64,000 nucleotides of DNA from Clostridiales bacterium (GTDB lineage: Bacteria; Bacillota; Clostridia; Lachnospirales; Lachnospiraceae), in NCBI GenBank assembly GCA_012839295.1, contig DUNO01000033.1:81169-145168 (forward strand). The letters run 5' to 3'. A program made the position numbers and the translations under genes. Below the pieces are notes generated by a model. It saw only the letters and a program-made list of their open reading frames with translations. It made no database searches and was not told the DNA's origin. Below, piece by piece: positions 42,553 through 52,800 of the stretch; position 1 is the first letter of the stretch; each line of letters opens with the position of its first letter.

Positions 42553-42930
42553 GTGGATTTAGAGAAATTGCTACAGAATGAAGGCAAGATGAGAATCATC
42601 CAGGAATTGGTTCCTGGTAAACAGGTTACTTTGGCACATGTCATTGCGAACCCGGATCAAATATTATACAAAAAATTAGGACTGAATCCGGAACTGGACT
42701 ATCATAGTGCGGCAATCGGAATCCTGACCATATCCCCCAGTGAAACTGCTATTATTGCCAGCGACATTGCCATAAAGTCTGCAGGCGTAGATCTTGGGTT
42801 CGTTGACCGCTTCAGCGGAACCGTAATTATAACCGGAACCGTGTCCCAGGTAGAAACAGCGCTTTTGGCCATTGTGGAATATGTAGAAGAAAAGCTAGGC
42901 TTTGTGGTATGCAGCATTACGAAAACCTGA
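42553..42930 (+). CDS. BMC-H circularly permuted shell protein, EutS/PduU-like
   Basis: About 125 residues with the EutS/PduU order: an N-terminal strand region (RIIQELVPGKQVTLAHVIANP) that makes the beta-barrel plug, followed by the permuted BMC domain (AAIGILTISPSETAIIASDIAIKSAGV, FSGTVIITGTVSQVETALLAIVEYVEEKLGF). The hexamer may bind the EutP/PduV GTPase, whose gene comes next. GTG 42553 has AAGGAG about eight bases ahead and is the best start; the frame extends to a TTG at 42529. Confidence 0.92.
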   Translation: MDLEKLLQNEGKMRIIQELVPGKQVTLAHVIANPDQILYKKLGLNPELDYHSAAIGILTISPSETAIIASDIAIKSAGVDLGFVDRFSGTVIITGTVSQVETALLAIVEYVEEKLGFVVCSITKT

Positions 42931-42964
42931 TGTTCTTAAAACCTTTGTTAAATAGTTTAAATAT

Positions 42965-42992
42965 CGAGAAAATCTGCCTTCTGATTTTCTCG
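42965..42992 (+). terminator. Hairpin after the permuted shell gene
   Basis: CGAGAAAATC pairs with GATTTTCTCG (10 pairs, 8-nt loop). No T-run, so possibly a stability element rather than a terminator. Confidence 0.45.
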
Positions 42993-43015
42993 GCATAAGC
43001 CACATAATAAGCTAT

Positions 43016-43060
43016 ATATATGAAAAAGAGCGCGGGTATACTGCGCCCTTTTTCATATAT
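43016..43060 (+). terminator. Strong terminator-like hairpin before the EutP-like gene
   Basis: ATATATGAAAAAG and GCGC pair with GCGC and CTTTTTCATATAT. The 3' arm holds five T residues. It may end most transcripts of the main operon, leaving the GTPase gene on read-through. Confidence 0.6.
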
Positions 43061-43164
43061 GGATATTCATTTTATTGCATATGGGATGACGGAGATTGGG
43101 ATGAAGAAAGGCCTGTTTAATTTTCTGGATAGGTCATTGAAAATAGAAAGTCAGGGGTATTAGG

Positions 43165-43617
43165 ATGAAACGAATTATATTGATGGGGCGGACTGGCGCA
43201 GGAAAGACAACTTTGACACAGGCTCTGAAAGGGGAAAAAATAAAGTATCATAAGACACAATATACGAACTTTTATAATTCCATTATTGACACACCCGGGG
43301 AATATGCGGAGAGCAAGCATCTTGGCAGGGCACTTGCCTTATATTCTTATGAGGCAGATATCGTAGGCTTATTAATCAGCGCTACGGATAATTATTCCCT
43401 GATACCTCCGAATGTCACTTGCATGGCTAACAGGGAGGTCATCGGAATTGTCACCCAGATGGAGCATCCGGAGGCAGTACCGAAAAGGGCGGAAGCCTGG
43501 CTGCGTCTGGCAGGCTGCGAAAAGATATTCTTTGTAGATTCAAAGTCCGGCGAAGGAGTTGATGAGCTGCTGGATTACCTGCAATATGACAGGAATGAGA
43601 TTGATAGTAGGGTTTAG
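43165..43617 (+). CDS. EutP/PduV-like small GTPase
   Basis: 150 residues. Walker A is GRTGAGKTT (residues 8-16), the G3 motif is DTPGEY, and the base-recognition region contains TQMEHPEA. EutP/PduV proteins associate with the outer shell, probably through the permuted shell hexamer (here the preceding gene), and have been linked to compartment movement or positioning. The G4 motif is TQ-type rather than NKxD, as is common for the family. It ends the + strand operon; a terminator follows directly. Confidence 0.93.
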   Translation: MKRIILMGRTGAGKTTLTQALKGEKIKYHKTQYTNFYNSIIDTPGEYAESKHLGRALALYSYEADIVGLLISATDNYSLIPPNVTCMANREVIGIVTQMEHPEAVPKRAEAWLRLAGCEKIFFVDSKSGEGVDELLDYLQYDRNEIDSRV

Positions 43618-43620
43618 GGT

Positions 43621-43647
43621 TTTATCTGGGGGATAAAGATTTTTTTG
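43621..43647 (+). terminator. Terminator after the EutP-like gene
   Basis: TTTATC pairs with GATAAA over a G-rich loop, followed by AGA and seven T residues. Confidence 0.7.
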
Positions 43648-43689
43648 TTTTACTATTTCAGATGTTCAAGGACAAAAGAAGGTAGTCAT

Positions 43690-44655
43690 TTAGGAATATT
43701 TCTTGCGGTACTCAGCAGGGCTCATAAGATATTCCTTTTTAAACAGGCTATAGAAGCTGCTTTTATCCTTGTAGCCGACCAAATCTACAATTTGCTCGAT
43801 GCTGTAATCCGTATAGAGCAGATAATTCAAAGCGTTCTGCAGCCTGATGTTTACAATCAGGCTGCGGAAGGTCTGGCCGGTCTGTTTGTGGATCAGGGAG
43901 GACAGATATTTTGGATGGTAATTAAAATGCTCTGCTACAAGCTCCAGCGTTACAGAGTGGTAATTCATATAAATGTAGTCGAGGATTTCAGCCATGGCAT
44001 TGCTGCCATGGCTGGATTTTGCTTTATAATTTCTTAACAAAAGGGAAAAAATCAGTGTCAGTAAGGACTCTATGATTACCTTGCTGTACAGCCGCCGGTC
44101 AAGGTATTCCTTCAGCAATAGCTCAATGAGGCGGTCAATATCCTCCAGATGCCCAAAATGCATGAAGGAGGGCTGGTCTTCATTTTCAAGACGGTAGCGG
44201 ATGAAAAAAGCATTGAGGACATGGTCCCCCAGTAGAATGCGGAAAATTGACTTCTGGAACAGATCCTTCGGCAGCACAATGTTAAGAATGAGATCCTCTG
44301 CCTCAAAGTAGCGTTTAAAATAATGCTCCGCATTAGGATTCATAATGCATAAATGACCCTCCTTCAGATCAATCTCCTGATGGTTGATTACTCCGATGGG
44401 ATGACCCTTACAGACATAGATCAGCTCAAAAAAATCATGGGCATGCAGGTTTTTGTTTGCTTCCTCGTGATGAAATGACATGAAGATGGGCGAGGTGGCA
44501 TCAGAAAGGAATAATTCTGCCGGTAAAAGGGGTGTGGATTGTTCCCTTAATTTGCGCAGATGCTCCTCTGAATAGGAATCTCTATGATTCCAGGCATTTT
44601 TTTCATCTATTTCATCCGTATGCTTCCATAAGCGTTCAATTAAATCTTGCTCCAT
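43690..44655 (-). CDS. AraC-family regulator with cupin-like sensor
   Basis: 321 residues. A cupin-type N-terminal ligand domain (HAHDFFELIYVCKGHPIGVINHQEIDLKEGHLCIMNPNAEHYF) is followed by a C-terminal AraC DNA-binding domain (ILDYIYMNYHSVTLELVAEHFNYHPKYLSSLIHKQTG ... VDLVGYKDKSSFYSLFKKEYLMSPAEYRKKY). It lies between the microcompartment operon and the divergent alpha-L-rhamnosidase gene, so it is a good candidate for a rhamnose-responsive activator (inference). A copy of the three-hairpin repeat is located about 215 bases upstream in the same orientation. Confidence 0.93.
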   Translation of the reverse strand: MEQDLIERLWKHTDEIDEKNAWNHRDSYSEEHLRKLREQSTPLLPAELFLSDATSPIFMSFHHEEANKNLHAHDFFELIYVCKGHPIGVINHQEIDLKEGHLCIMNPNAEHYFKRYFEAEDLILNIVLPKDLFQKSIFRILLGDHVLNAFFIRYRLENEDQPSFMHFGHLEDIDRLIELLLKEYLDRRLYSKVIIESLLTLIFSLLLRNYKAKSSHGSNAMAEILDYIYMNYHSVTLELVAEHFNYHPKYLSSLIHKQTGQTFRSLIVNIRLQNALNYLLYTDYSIEQIVDLVGYKDKSSFYSLFKKEYLMSPAEYRKKYS

Positions 44656-45005
44656 AATACCTTACCTCACAACACCTTATTTGTTACCTTTGAATATTTC
44701 CGGCAACTCAATAATATTATATAATTTATATGGGAAAATAGCTAGTACCTGGAGTGTAGGAAATTCAATGGATCCGGTATTGCTGATTATCGCTGGTTAA
44801 GTGAAATTCTGTGCTATAATGTCGTCCCAGAGATTATAACAAGTCCGCTTGCGGACATGGTGCCGCCCCAACGGGAGTGCGCATTGTGGTGCAAAGCGCC
44901 ATATCATGGTGCTTTTCCCATGATATAATGGATGCCACTATATTGTGTGAAATGGTAAGAATATTTAGAAAATATCTGTAAAATCATGCTAAAGGAGAAG
45001 AGGAA
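44656..45005. other. Divergent control region between AraC regulator and rhamnosidase
   Basis: 350 bases without a gene. A TATAAT at about 44815 has no good -35 in either nearby spacing, as expected for an activator-dependent promoter. The rest contains the three-hairpin element at 44843-44926 on the - strand. AAAGGAGAAGAGG precedes the rhamnosidase ATG. Confidence 0.5.
44843..44926 (-). repeat. Three-hairpin element, copy 4, with altered arms
   Basis: On the - strand: hairpin A ATATCATGG/CCATGATAT (44901-44926), hairpin B GGCGC..GCGC (44879-44900) directly next to it, and hairpin C GTCCGC/GCGGAC (44843-44856). Arm sequences of A and C differ from other copies but pairing and order are kept. 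Confidence 0.5.
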
Positions 45006-47912
45006 ATGAAGATTACATCATGTAAAACAAACCATATGGTAAACCCATTGGGCTATGGAATGAAGCATGCAACTGTATCCTGGATTGCGGAGGATACTGT
45101 ATCAAAGAAGCAGGACGGAGCTCAGGTTGTAGTAGCAAGGGATGCCGGTATGAAAGAGGTTCTCTACGATAGTGGAAAGAGCACAGGGCTTTCCAACCTG
45201 GCGGTTGACCTTCCCATCGAACTGGCGCCTTACACCAGATACTACTGGACTGTAAAGGTGTGGGGAGATGCAGGTGATGAGGCAACCTCTGAGGTAAACT
45301 GGTTTGAAACAGGAAAAAGAGGGGATGGCTGGCAGGCAAAATGGATCACCCCTGTCTGGGAGGACAAGAATCGCCATCCCTATATGAGAAAAGCATTCTC
45401 CATTAACGGTAAGGTCAAGTCCGCAAGAGCTTATGTAACAGGTATGGGGCTTTATGAGCTGGAGATCAACGGTGCACGTATTGGAGAAGAACGGTTGACG
45501 CCTTATTGCAATACCTATGACCAGTGGGTGCAGTACCAGGCCTATGATGTGACTGAGGCAATCAAGGAAGGCGGCAACGTGGTCGGGGCAATGCTGGGCA
45601 ATGGCTGGGCGAAGGGGCCTTTTGGTACCTTTGGTGAAGCAAACCACCCTTATTGCCATGTCTTTGCATTGCTTTGCGAATTGCGCATTACAATGGAGGA
45701 TGGCAGCGTACAGGTTATTGGTACGGATACGGATTGGAAATGTGCCCCGTCTCCGATTATTGAGGATAGCATCTATGATGGTGAGGTTTATGATGCGGAA
45801 AAAGAAATCCCTGGCTGGTCAACGGTCGGTTGTGATGACGCAGGCTGGGATAAGGTAACGGAATATGATGCGAAGGAGCTTGGAAAAGTAGTGGACCGGC
45901 TTTCTGTTCCTGTTCTTGTAAAGGAAACCATCAAACCGGCAGAATTGATCCGCACACCGGCAGGAGAGCTGGTGCTTGATATGGGACAGAACATGGTGGG
46001 CTGGTTACGGATTAAGGCCCGTGAGAAAAAGGGAACCAGGATTAAGCTATCCCACGGAGAGGTTCTTCAGGAGGATAATTTTTACCGGGATAACCTCCGT
46101 ACCGCAAAGGCAGAATATCATTATATCTGCGACGGGACGGAGCGCACGGTCGAACCCCATTTTACCTTTTACGGCTTCCGTTATGCCAAGCTGGAGGGCT
46201 TCACGGAGCCGGTCAGCTTAGATGATTTTGTTGGCTGCGTGGTTTATTCCGATCTTGAAACCACAGGTCATATTGAGACCTCTGATCCGCTGGTTAACCG
46301 TCTGTTCTTAAATGCAATGTGGGGACAGAAGGGCAATTTCCTGGATGTGCCTACGGATTGTCCCCAGCGTGACGAGAGGATGGGATGGACAGGGGATACG
46401 GAAGTATTTGCCGGAACCGCATCCTTTAATATGGACACCTATGCCTTCTACACGAAATTCATGCAGGATTTATATGAAGAGCAGAAGCTGGTAGACGGTA
46501 TGGTGGCAAGTACGATACCGACCTTTACCACAAACCGCAGCCCGGAGTCCGGCTTTATTACCGGCGGTGCCTGTGCCTGGAGTGACTGCGCTACCGTAGT
46601 ACCCTGGGAGGTTTATTTACATTTTGGCGATAAGACTATCCTTGAGAGACAGTATGCCAGCATGAAGGGCTGGGTGGACTGGATCCGCAGGAAGGATGAG
46701 GCAACAGGAAATCGTAAGCTCTGGCTGGAAGGTTTCCAATTTGGTGACTGGCTCGCGCTGGATGGCCCGGTTCCCGGCGGTGTTATGGGCGGAACCGATA
46801 ACGGACTGCTGGCATCTGCCTATTACAGGCTGTCCACGAATATTCTTTCCAAAACTGCACAGGTTCTTGGGTTTACAGAGGATGCAAAATTCTATGGTGA
46901 ATTGTCAGAGCAGATTAAAAAGGCAATCCAGGATGAGTTTTTCTCAAAGAATGGCCGTTCCACCGTATTGACCCAGACAGCACATGTAGTTGCATTACAA
47001 TTTGATCTGGTGGAGCCGGAGGTTAAGGATAGGGTAGTCAGGGACTTACGGGCATTGCTTAGAAAGAATAATATGCATTTGAAGACAGGCTTTATCGGAA
47101 CCCCGTATTTATGCCGTTCACTGTCAGACCATGGTGACAGCGAAAGCGCTTACCAGCTCTTCTTCCAGGAGGATTATCCAAGCTGGTTATATGAGGTGCT
47201 GATGGGTGCAACAACTATCTGGGAGAGATGGAATTCCATTTTACCGGACGGAAAGATCTCAGGCACTGAGATGAATTCCTTGAACCATTATGCATACGGC
47301 TCCATCGTGGAATGGATGTACCGCAATATGTGTGGCATCAATCCATTGGAGGAGGCGCCCGGATTTAAGAAATTCCTTCTGAAGCCAGAGGTATACGGTA
47401 AGCTGTACCATGCAAATGCCAGGGTGAAATCTGCCATGGGCGTCATTGAGAGCGGTTGGAAACGGGAGGAAGATGGAACCCTTACGATAAAGGCTGTTGT
47501 TCCTTTTGATTCTGAGGCAACCGCATACCTGCCGGCTTGTGATTTGAACTCTGTGAAAGGCTTAGAGGGCTTGAAGGCTGAGCAGGCGGGAGATAAGGTG
47601 AAGGTTCATCTTGCAGCGGGCAGCTATGTATTTAATTACCTTCCGACAAAGAAATATGACCTGGAATATAATCTGGATTCTCCAATCAGGGAGCTCCTTA
47701 CTGTGCCGGAGACAAAGGAAATTTTAATGGAGATGGCACCGAAACTGAATGCATCTGCAGAAGGCAATATGGGAATGGAGCTCCCCTATAGCATCACTGA
47801 TGTACTAAAAGCAGCAGATCCCTTCATGCTTATGAGGATGTTCGGGAAGGTCGATTTCGAGGCGTTGAATGAGAGGTTGAAGGCGGTTCCGGTCAAGGTC
47901 AGGAGAATGTAA
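45006..47912 (+). CDS. Alpha-L-rhamnosidase, GH78
   Basis: 968 residues. Two N-terminal beta domains (from about 1 to 320) precede a concanavalin-like domain, the (alpha/alpha)6 catalytic barrel with FLDVPTDCPQRDERMGWTGD (acidic catalytic region) and YEVLMGATTIWERW, and a C-terminal beta domain with MGVIESGWKREEDG. No signal peptide, so it acts in the cytoplasm on imported rhamnosides. It releases L-rhamnose, which after isomerisation and phosphorylation would feed the rhamnulose-1-P aldolase encoded upstream. An unusual roughly 80-residue tail after the beta domain ends SITDVLKAADPFMLMRMFGK... and resembles tails seen in clostridial homologues. Confidence 0.95.
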   Translation: MKITSCKTNHMVNPLGYGMKHATVSWIAEDTVSKKQDGAQVVVARDAGMKEVLYDSGKSTGLSNLAVDLPIELAPYTRYYWTVKVWGDAGDEATSEVNWFETGKRGDGWQAKWITPVWEDKNRHPYMRKAFSINGKVKSARAYVTGMGLYELEINGARIGEERLTPYCNTYDQWVQYQAYDVTEAIKEGGNVVGAMLGNGWAKGPFGTFGEANHPYCHVFALLCELRITMEDGSVQVIGTDTDWKCAPSPIIEDSIYDGEVYDAEKEIPGWSTVGCDDAGWDKVTEYDAKELGKVVDRLSVPVLVKETIKPAELIRTPAGELVLDMGQNMVGWLRIKAREKKGTRIKLSHGEVLQEDNFYRDNLRTAKAEYHYICDGTERTVEPHFTFYGFRYAKLEGFTEPVSLDDFVGCVVYSDLETTGHIETSDPLVNRLFLNAMWGQKGNFLDVPTDCPQRDERMGWTGDTEVFAGTASFNMDTYAFYTKFMQDLYEEQKLVDGMVASTIPTFTTNRSPESGFITGGACAWSDCATVVPWEVYLHFGDKTILERQYASMKGWVDWIRRKDEATGNRKLWLEGFQFGDWLALDGPVPGGVMGGTDNGLLASAYYRLSTNILSKTAQVLGFTEDAKFYGELSEQIKKAIQDEFFSKNGRSTVLTQTAHVVALQFDLVEPEVKDRVVRDLRALLRKNNMHLKTGFIGTPYLCRSLSDHGDSESAYQLFFQEDYPSWLYEVLMGATTIWERWNSILPDGKISGTEMNSLNHYAYGSIVEWMYRNMCGINPLEEAPGFKKFLLKPEVYGKLYHANARVKSAMGVIESGWKREEDGTLTIKAVVPFDSEATAYLPACDLNSVKGLEGLKAEQAGDKVKVHLAAGSYVFNYLPTKKYDLEYNLDSPIRELLTVPETKEILMEMAPKLNASAEGNMGMELPYSITDVLKAADPFMLMRMFGKVDFEALNERLKAVPVKVRRM

Positions 47913-48265
47913 TTAAAGTATTTAAAATAAATTGGCTTTTTTGTATCTGTAGTACAATAACGTCTATAATCATAGATTGAGTATATGGCATAAATGATAG
48001 CGACCAGGCTGGGCACATGGGGATGTTCCGGCCTGGTTGCTTGTCTGTTTATTTTGTTCTGCAACCCGTTCGATATAATGCTTTCAAACGTGTCCCTTCT
48101 AGTATGCAATTGTAAAAAAGTTTGTAATTTGTGATTCTTCTATTGATGGACAGCTATAATAATGTTAATATTCAATTATGGAAAAAAGGTGACGTTAACG
48201 TGTCTTTTATGATAGATTAAAGAAAATTGGCTCATGATTTTTTAAAAGAAAAGTGGGGGTGCAAA
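47913..48265. other. Intergenic region after the rhamnosidase
   Basis: Contains the terminator at 48000-48055. The remaining bases up to 48265 are AT-rich upstream sequence of the small coiled-coil gene; I see no other gene or RNA in it. Confidence 0.5.
48000..48055 (+). terminator. Terminator of the rhamnosidase gene
   Basis: GCGACCAGGC pairs with GCCTGGTTGC (one G-U pair), followed by TTGTCTGTTTATTTT. Confidence 0.65.
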
Positions 48266-48532
48266 ATGTTAGACGAAAAAGATTTACAGATGTTACAAGG
48301 GATGATGGAGAGGGTCGTAAATGCGAGGGCAGTACAGACAGAACAGTTAATTGAATCGTCCAAAATCAGAAGTATACAGGAACAAAGGATAGAAACAGTG
48401 CAAAGAAATATGGATGAGCTGTCACAGTATTACCGGATCACTAAATTGGAAAGCGACAATACAGCCCTCCTGCTCCAGATGATTACCGACTTGAAAAAAG
48501 AAGTTGACGAACTGAAGCGGAAAATTGCGTAA
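48266..48532 (+). CDS. Small coiled-coil hypothetical protein
   Basis: 88 residues, highly charged and helical throughout, with heptad patterns in residues 30-88 (IQEQRIETVQRNMDELSQYY, LLLQMITDLKKEVDELKRKIA). No membrane span or signal. I start at ATG 48266, preceded by GGGGGTGC; the frame extends to a TTG at 48227. Similar small coiled-coil proteins are widespread in Lachnospiraceae without known function. It resembles in style the protein encoded at 62761-63138. It stands alone before the deacetylase gene. Confidence 0.75.
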   Translation: MLDEKDLQMLQGMMERVVNARAVQTEQLIESSKIRSIQEQRIETVQRNMDELSQYYRITKLESDNTALLLQMITDLKKEVDELKRKIA

Positions 48533-48686
48533 AATAAGAAAGTCATTCCAATGCCACCAACACCCAAACAGCTTTCCATAGATATGATACCGCTTCATAG
48601 CTTTAATATAATGGTAGCAATAATCTTGAATATAGTCCTAGCCATGCTTATATATTTATAGTAAGACAACATATTGGTGGTAGGCC

Positions 48687-49562
48687 ATGGAATCCAAGGA
48701 AAATAAGCATATTAAAAATGATCTTTATAATCTGGAAGAATTAGACCCTGATATGAAAAGGGAGCTGAATGCGAAAAAAAATCCTGGAACAGAACAGGTT
48801 ACAACTGCAGCTTTGTTTATGAAGGTAGGCATCATGGTACTTGGACTAATTGCAATTGTCGGCTTTGGTGCCAATGTCCTGCCAAATGCGGTAACTGTAT
48901 CAAATACAATTACAAAAAGCGTGATGCCGATCTATTGCGTCAAAACGGATGAGAAAAAGGTGGCTCTTACCTTCGACTGTGCTTTTGAAAATGATGACAC
49001 GCAGAAGATTCTGGATATCCTGGATAAATATAATATTAAGGCAACATTTTTCCTGACCGGTGACTGGATTGAAAAATATCCGGAAGAAGTAAAGAAGCTT
49101 GCAGCTGCTGGGCATGATATTGGGAACCACAGCGAAAACCATAAGGATATGACCGAGCTGACCAGGGAGGAATGCGTTAATGAAATCATGGGGATACACG
49201 ATGAAGTGGCAGGGCTTACAGGAATTGAGATGACATTATTCCGCGCACCCTACGGGGATTATAATAAGACGGTGCTGGATACTGCCAAGGAATGCGGATA
49301 TGATGCGATCCAATGGGATATAGACAGCCAGGACTGGAAGGATCACGGTGTCGACAGCATTTTAAACAGGGTGTTAAAGAATAAAAACCTGGGCAACGGT
49401 TCCATCATACTGATGCATAACGGTGCAAAGTTTACACCGGAGGCCCTGGGGCTGGTAATCGCAGGCCTTCAGGATAAAGGCTTTGAGATTGTTCCCGTGT
49501 CTAAGCTGATTTATACCGGGGACTATTCGGTGGATAAGACGGGGAGGCAATTTGGGAAATAG
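48687..49562 (+). CDS. Polysaccharide deacetylase, PdaB/sporulation-like
   Basis: 291 residues: cytoplasmic N-terminus of about 45 residues, one membrane span (VGIMVLGLIAIVGFGANVLP), then a NodB homology domain. Motifs seen are ALTFDCAFENDD, the zinc-binding NHSENH, FRAPYGDYNK, DSQDWKDHG and ILMHN. It should remove acetyl groups from peptidoglycan or another wall glycan outside the membrane. The first motif has FDCAFEND instead of FDDGP, a variation common in spore-associated deacetylases, so a sporulation role is likely but not shown. A terminator follows. Confidence 0.9.
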   Translation: MESKENKHIKNDLYNLEELDPDMKRELNAKKNPGTEQVTTAALFMKVGIMVLGLIAIVGFGANVLPNAVTVSNTITKSVMPIYCVKTDEKKVALTFDCAFENDDTQKILDILDKYNIKATFFLTGDWIEKYPEEVKKLAAAGHDIGNHSENHKDMTELTREECVNEIMGIHDEVAGLTGIEMTLFRAPYGDYNKTVLDTAKECGYDAIQWDIDSQDWKDHGVDSILNRVLKNKNLGNGSIILMHNGAKFTPEALGLVIAGLQDKGFEIVPVSKLIYTGDYSVDKTGRQFGK

Positions 49563-49630
49563 CTGTGGAGTGCCAGCCTGATTTGAGAAAAATGCATAAG
49601 CTGATAGCTTGCGTATCTAGTGGGATAAAT

Positions 49631-49676
49631 GCCTGGGAGTTTAATAAACCCCCGGGCTTATTTTTATCGCAAGCTT
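49631..49676 (+). terminator. Terminator of the deacetylase gene
   Basis: GCCTGGGAGTTT pairs with AAACCCCCGGGC (mismatches inside), followed by TTATTTTT. Confidence 0.8.
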
Positions 49677-49692
49677 TTGTTTATAAAAATAA

Positions 49693-49800
49693 TAGACTGA
49701 TTTGAAAAAGTTATGCTATAATAGAGCCAGATTAAAGGCTGCAAAAAATTTTATGGTTGTTAGAAGTTAAAAGTAAAGAGAGGTCATTTTGCCTCTCTTT
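49693..49800 (+). promoter_or_regulatory. Possible promoter and attenuator before the hybrid kinase gene
   Basis: TATAAT (49717-49722) with a weak TAGACT 18 bases earlier; then AAAGAGAGG pairs perfectly with CCTCTCTTT (49775-49800). The hairpin lies within the leader of the downstream gene, so it may attenuate it. Confidence 0.4.
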
Positions 49801-49882
49801 ATCAATATAATTTAAGGCATTTTCCATCATAGGAGCACAAAGGAAGCTGCTTTTGGATAAACGAACATAAAGGATAGAAAAA

Positions 49883-52800
49883 ATGAGAGTAAAAATAGCG
49901 GTTATAATATGCATCCTCATAGGAATCATCAATACCATAGGGCTCTACCTGATTAACACGTCACCCAAAGAAAAGGTACGGGAAGCAAAAGCCGGAGTTC
50001 TGTCTTTGGAACAATGGGATACGGAAAAATACAATATACAGATAAGCGGGGAATGGGAGTTCTATCCAGGAGTTTTAATTAATCCTGAACAGGAAAGGGA
50101 TGTATTCCAGGAGTATTCAAAGCAAAAAAGGATTATGTCCCTTTCAAAGGAGAATTTCAAAGAAACAGCTTCCGATCCATCTATAACAACAGGAACCCTC
50201 CGAATGATCATCTGTCTGAAGGACGATAACCTCTATGGAATTAATCTGGGAAGCACCCAAGACGGCGTAGTAGCCTATATAAATGGAAACAGGGTTTGGA
50301 ATAATGGGCAGTCTCCCCATGGGGAGGCAGATAACGGGTCCCTCTATCAGACGCCGGTAGGGTTTGCCCGGTCAGAGAACCGTCAGCTGGAGCTTGTCAT
50401 ACAGCTTCCTGACATCCAGATGGTAGGTAACTGGCTTTCCGGGACAATGGAAGTCCCGTACATTGAATTCGGAAGAGCTGACCATATCATGAAAATGCGT
50501 GATTTGTATGTCAGCATTGATATGTTCGTGATCTCGGGTTATCTGATCCTGGGGATTTTCTTTCTCGGGAATTATTTTTTTGAAAATAAGGCGAGGTATG
50601 CCCTGTTCTTTAGCCTGTTTTTATTACTGCAGGCAGTCCATGCAGCAGGAGTTGGGGAACGTCTGATATTTCTGGTTCTGCCCTCTCCAAAGGACTTTAT
50701 GCTGTTCTATGAATATGAGATTCAGCTCCTGTATCTGTATACCTTTTGTTTTCTAATGTTCATATATGACTTCCTGCGGCCTTATACATCGAAAAAGGCG
50801 GTGGTTTTTTTAAGCGTCCTCCTGTTAGTAGTTGGCCCGGTCTTTAACTGGGAACTATTTGGGATCGGTGGGCTGCCGGGAATAACCTTCCATTACCATA
50901 AGCTGATTATATCAGTGATTGTGGCCGCCAGTAACGGTTATATCCTGTGGGTTATGCTGAAATCCTTGGTTAAGGGAGTGGAGGCGGCAGAATATGTCAT
51001 GGTGTTTACGGCAACCTTTTTGTATTATGTGCTGACGAATTTCCTGAATTTCTTATTTGGCATCAATATAGGAAAGGTCTCGGCACTCCTGTTCCTGGCC
51101 ATGGTGGTCAGTCTGACCCTGTATTTGAATTACCGGCTCCGGCTTAGCTATAAGCAGGTCGAAGGGCTATCCAGGCAATTACTGCTGCAGGATCAGGACA
51201 AGGATCTGTTTCTTGCCCGGGCTTCCCGGGAGCTGGAGAGTCCCCTCAAGGACATTCTTACAATCTCGAATGAACTGCTCACAGGAGAGGAGATGCCTGT
51301 CCAGGAGCAGGAGGCAAAGCTCCGCAGGGTTTCTATGGAGGGGTGGCATGCCTACAGTATTTTGGAGGAACTGATGGAGACCTTTGGAGAACCGCTGAGG
51401 AAAGAGGATTTGAACCTGGAGCCTGTGGATGCTGCCCGTTTTACTGAGCTTTTAGAGGAGCTGCAGCATCTGGTTCCAAGGCATGGCATGCCTGTGATAA
51501 GCAGAAAGATACCGGAGCAGTTTCCTGTCTTCCTTGCGGACCTAGGCAGGTTAAAGGAAGTTCTCTATCACCTGCTGCATAATGCCGTTAAATATACAGA
51601 CAATGGGGAGATTACGCTCCGTATCAATTCCGTGGGAACCATGGTACATATCACGGTTGAGGATACGGGAACGGGGATTGGCAATGCACAATTAAGCATG
51701 ATTTTTGCCGCATTTTACAAAGAGAAAAGACAGGAACCCGGGGTAGAGGGACTTGGGCTGGGTTTGACTGTGGCAAAGAAATTGGTTGAGCTGATGGGAG
51801 GCGAGATATGGGCTATATCAGAAGCTGGAAAAGGCAGTGCCTTCAGTTTCAGCCTTCCCTTGGCAGGATCGGCAGACAGAACAAAGGATAGGGAAATCGG
51901 TTCTGTTGTAGAGGAAAACAGGGAAATAACCCTGGCTCCGGGGCATAGGGAAGAACTATGTCTGGAAGAAAAAGAAAGCTATAAGCTGAGCAGGACAGGG
52001 CCGGAGGTGATCCTTGCAGCAGGGGACATCATTCATGCCAGCGGGGCGCTGGAATGGCTGGGGGAGGCCTTGGATTATATGGTTACGACGGTCGGCAGTG
52101 GCCAGGAGGCCTTGGAATATGCCGGGGAGAACCGGGTCGATCTGGTACTTATTGACTTAGATCCCAGCGGCATGTCCGGCTATGAGCTTTGCCAGGAGCT
52201 TCGTAAGAGGTATAGCATCTCAGAGCTGCCCATCATTATCCTGGGACGTACAAGGGATCTGGACAGGGCGTTCCAGGCAGGAGCCAGTGATTTTCTTTCA
52301 AAGCCCGTTGTCTGGGAGGAGTTAAGGGCAAGGATCGAGATAAGGCTTTTCTTCAAGAAGGCTGCGGAAGAAGCGGTGGTAAAGGAACTGAAAAACCTTC
52401 ATGCACAGATCATGCCCCATTTCCTGTATAATACCTTAAATACAATTATTGGCCTGAGCTATAAGGATACGGAGAAGACCTGTGAGGCATTACAGCATCT
52501 ATCCGTCTATTTCAGGGCAAAGCTGGACTTTTCCGGAAATCCGTCCATTGTCGCCCTGGATCAGGAGTTGGAGCTTGTAAAGGCATATCTGGCAATTGAG
52601 AAAATGCGGTTTAATGAGCGTCTGGAGCTTGTTTATGAGATTGATGAGACAATTCATTTCATGCTTCCGTCCCTGACGCTGCAGCCCCTTGTAGAAAATG
52701 CGGTCCATCACGGAACCATCGGCAACAAGGCCAAGATAACAATCCGGGTAAGCATACAGCGGGATGCGGATAGGGGATATATCATAAAGATATCGGATGA

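Noticed and set aside
43645..44037. 130-residue + frame
   Set aside because: Antisense to the conserved DNA-binding domain of the AraC-family regulator.
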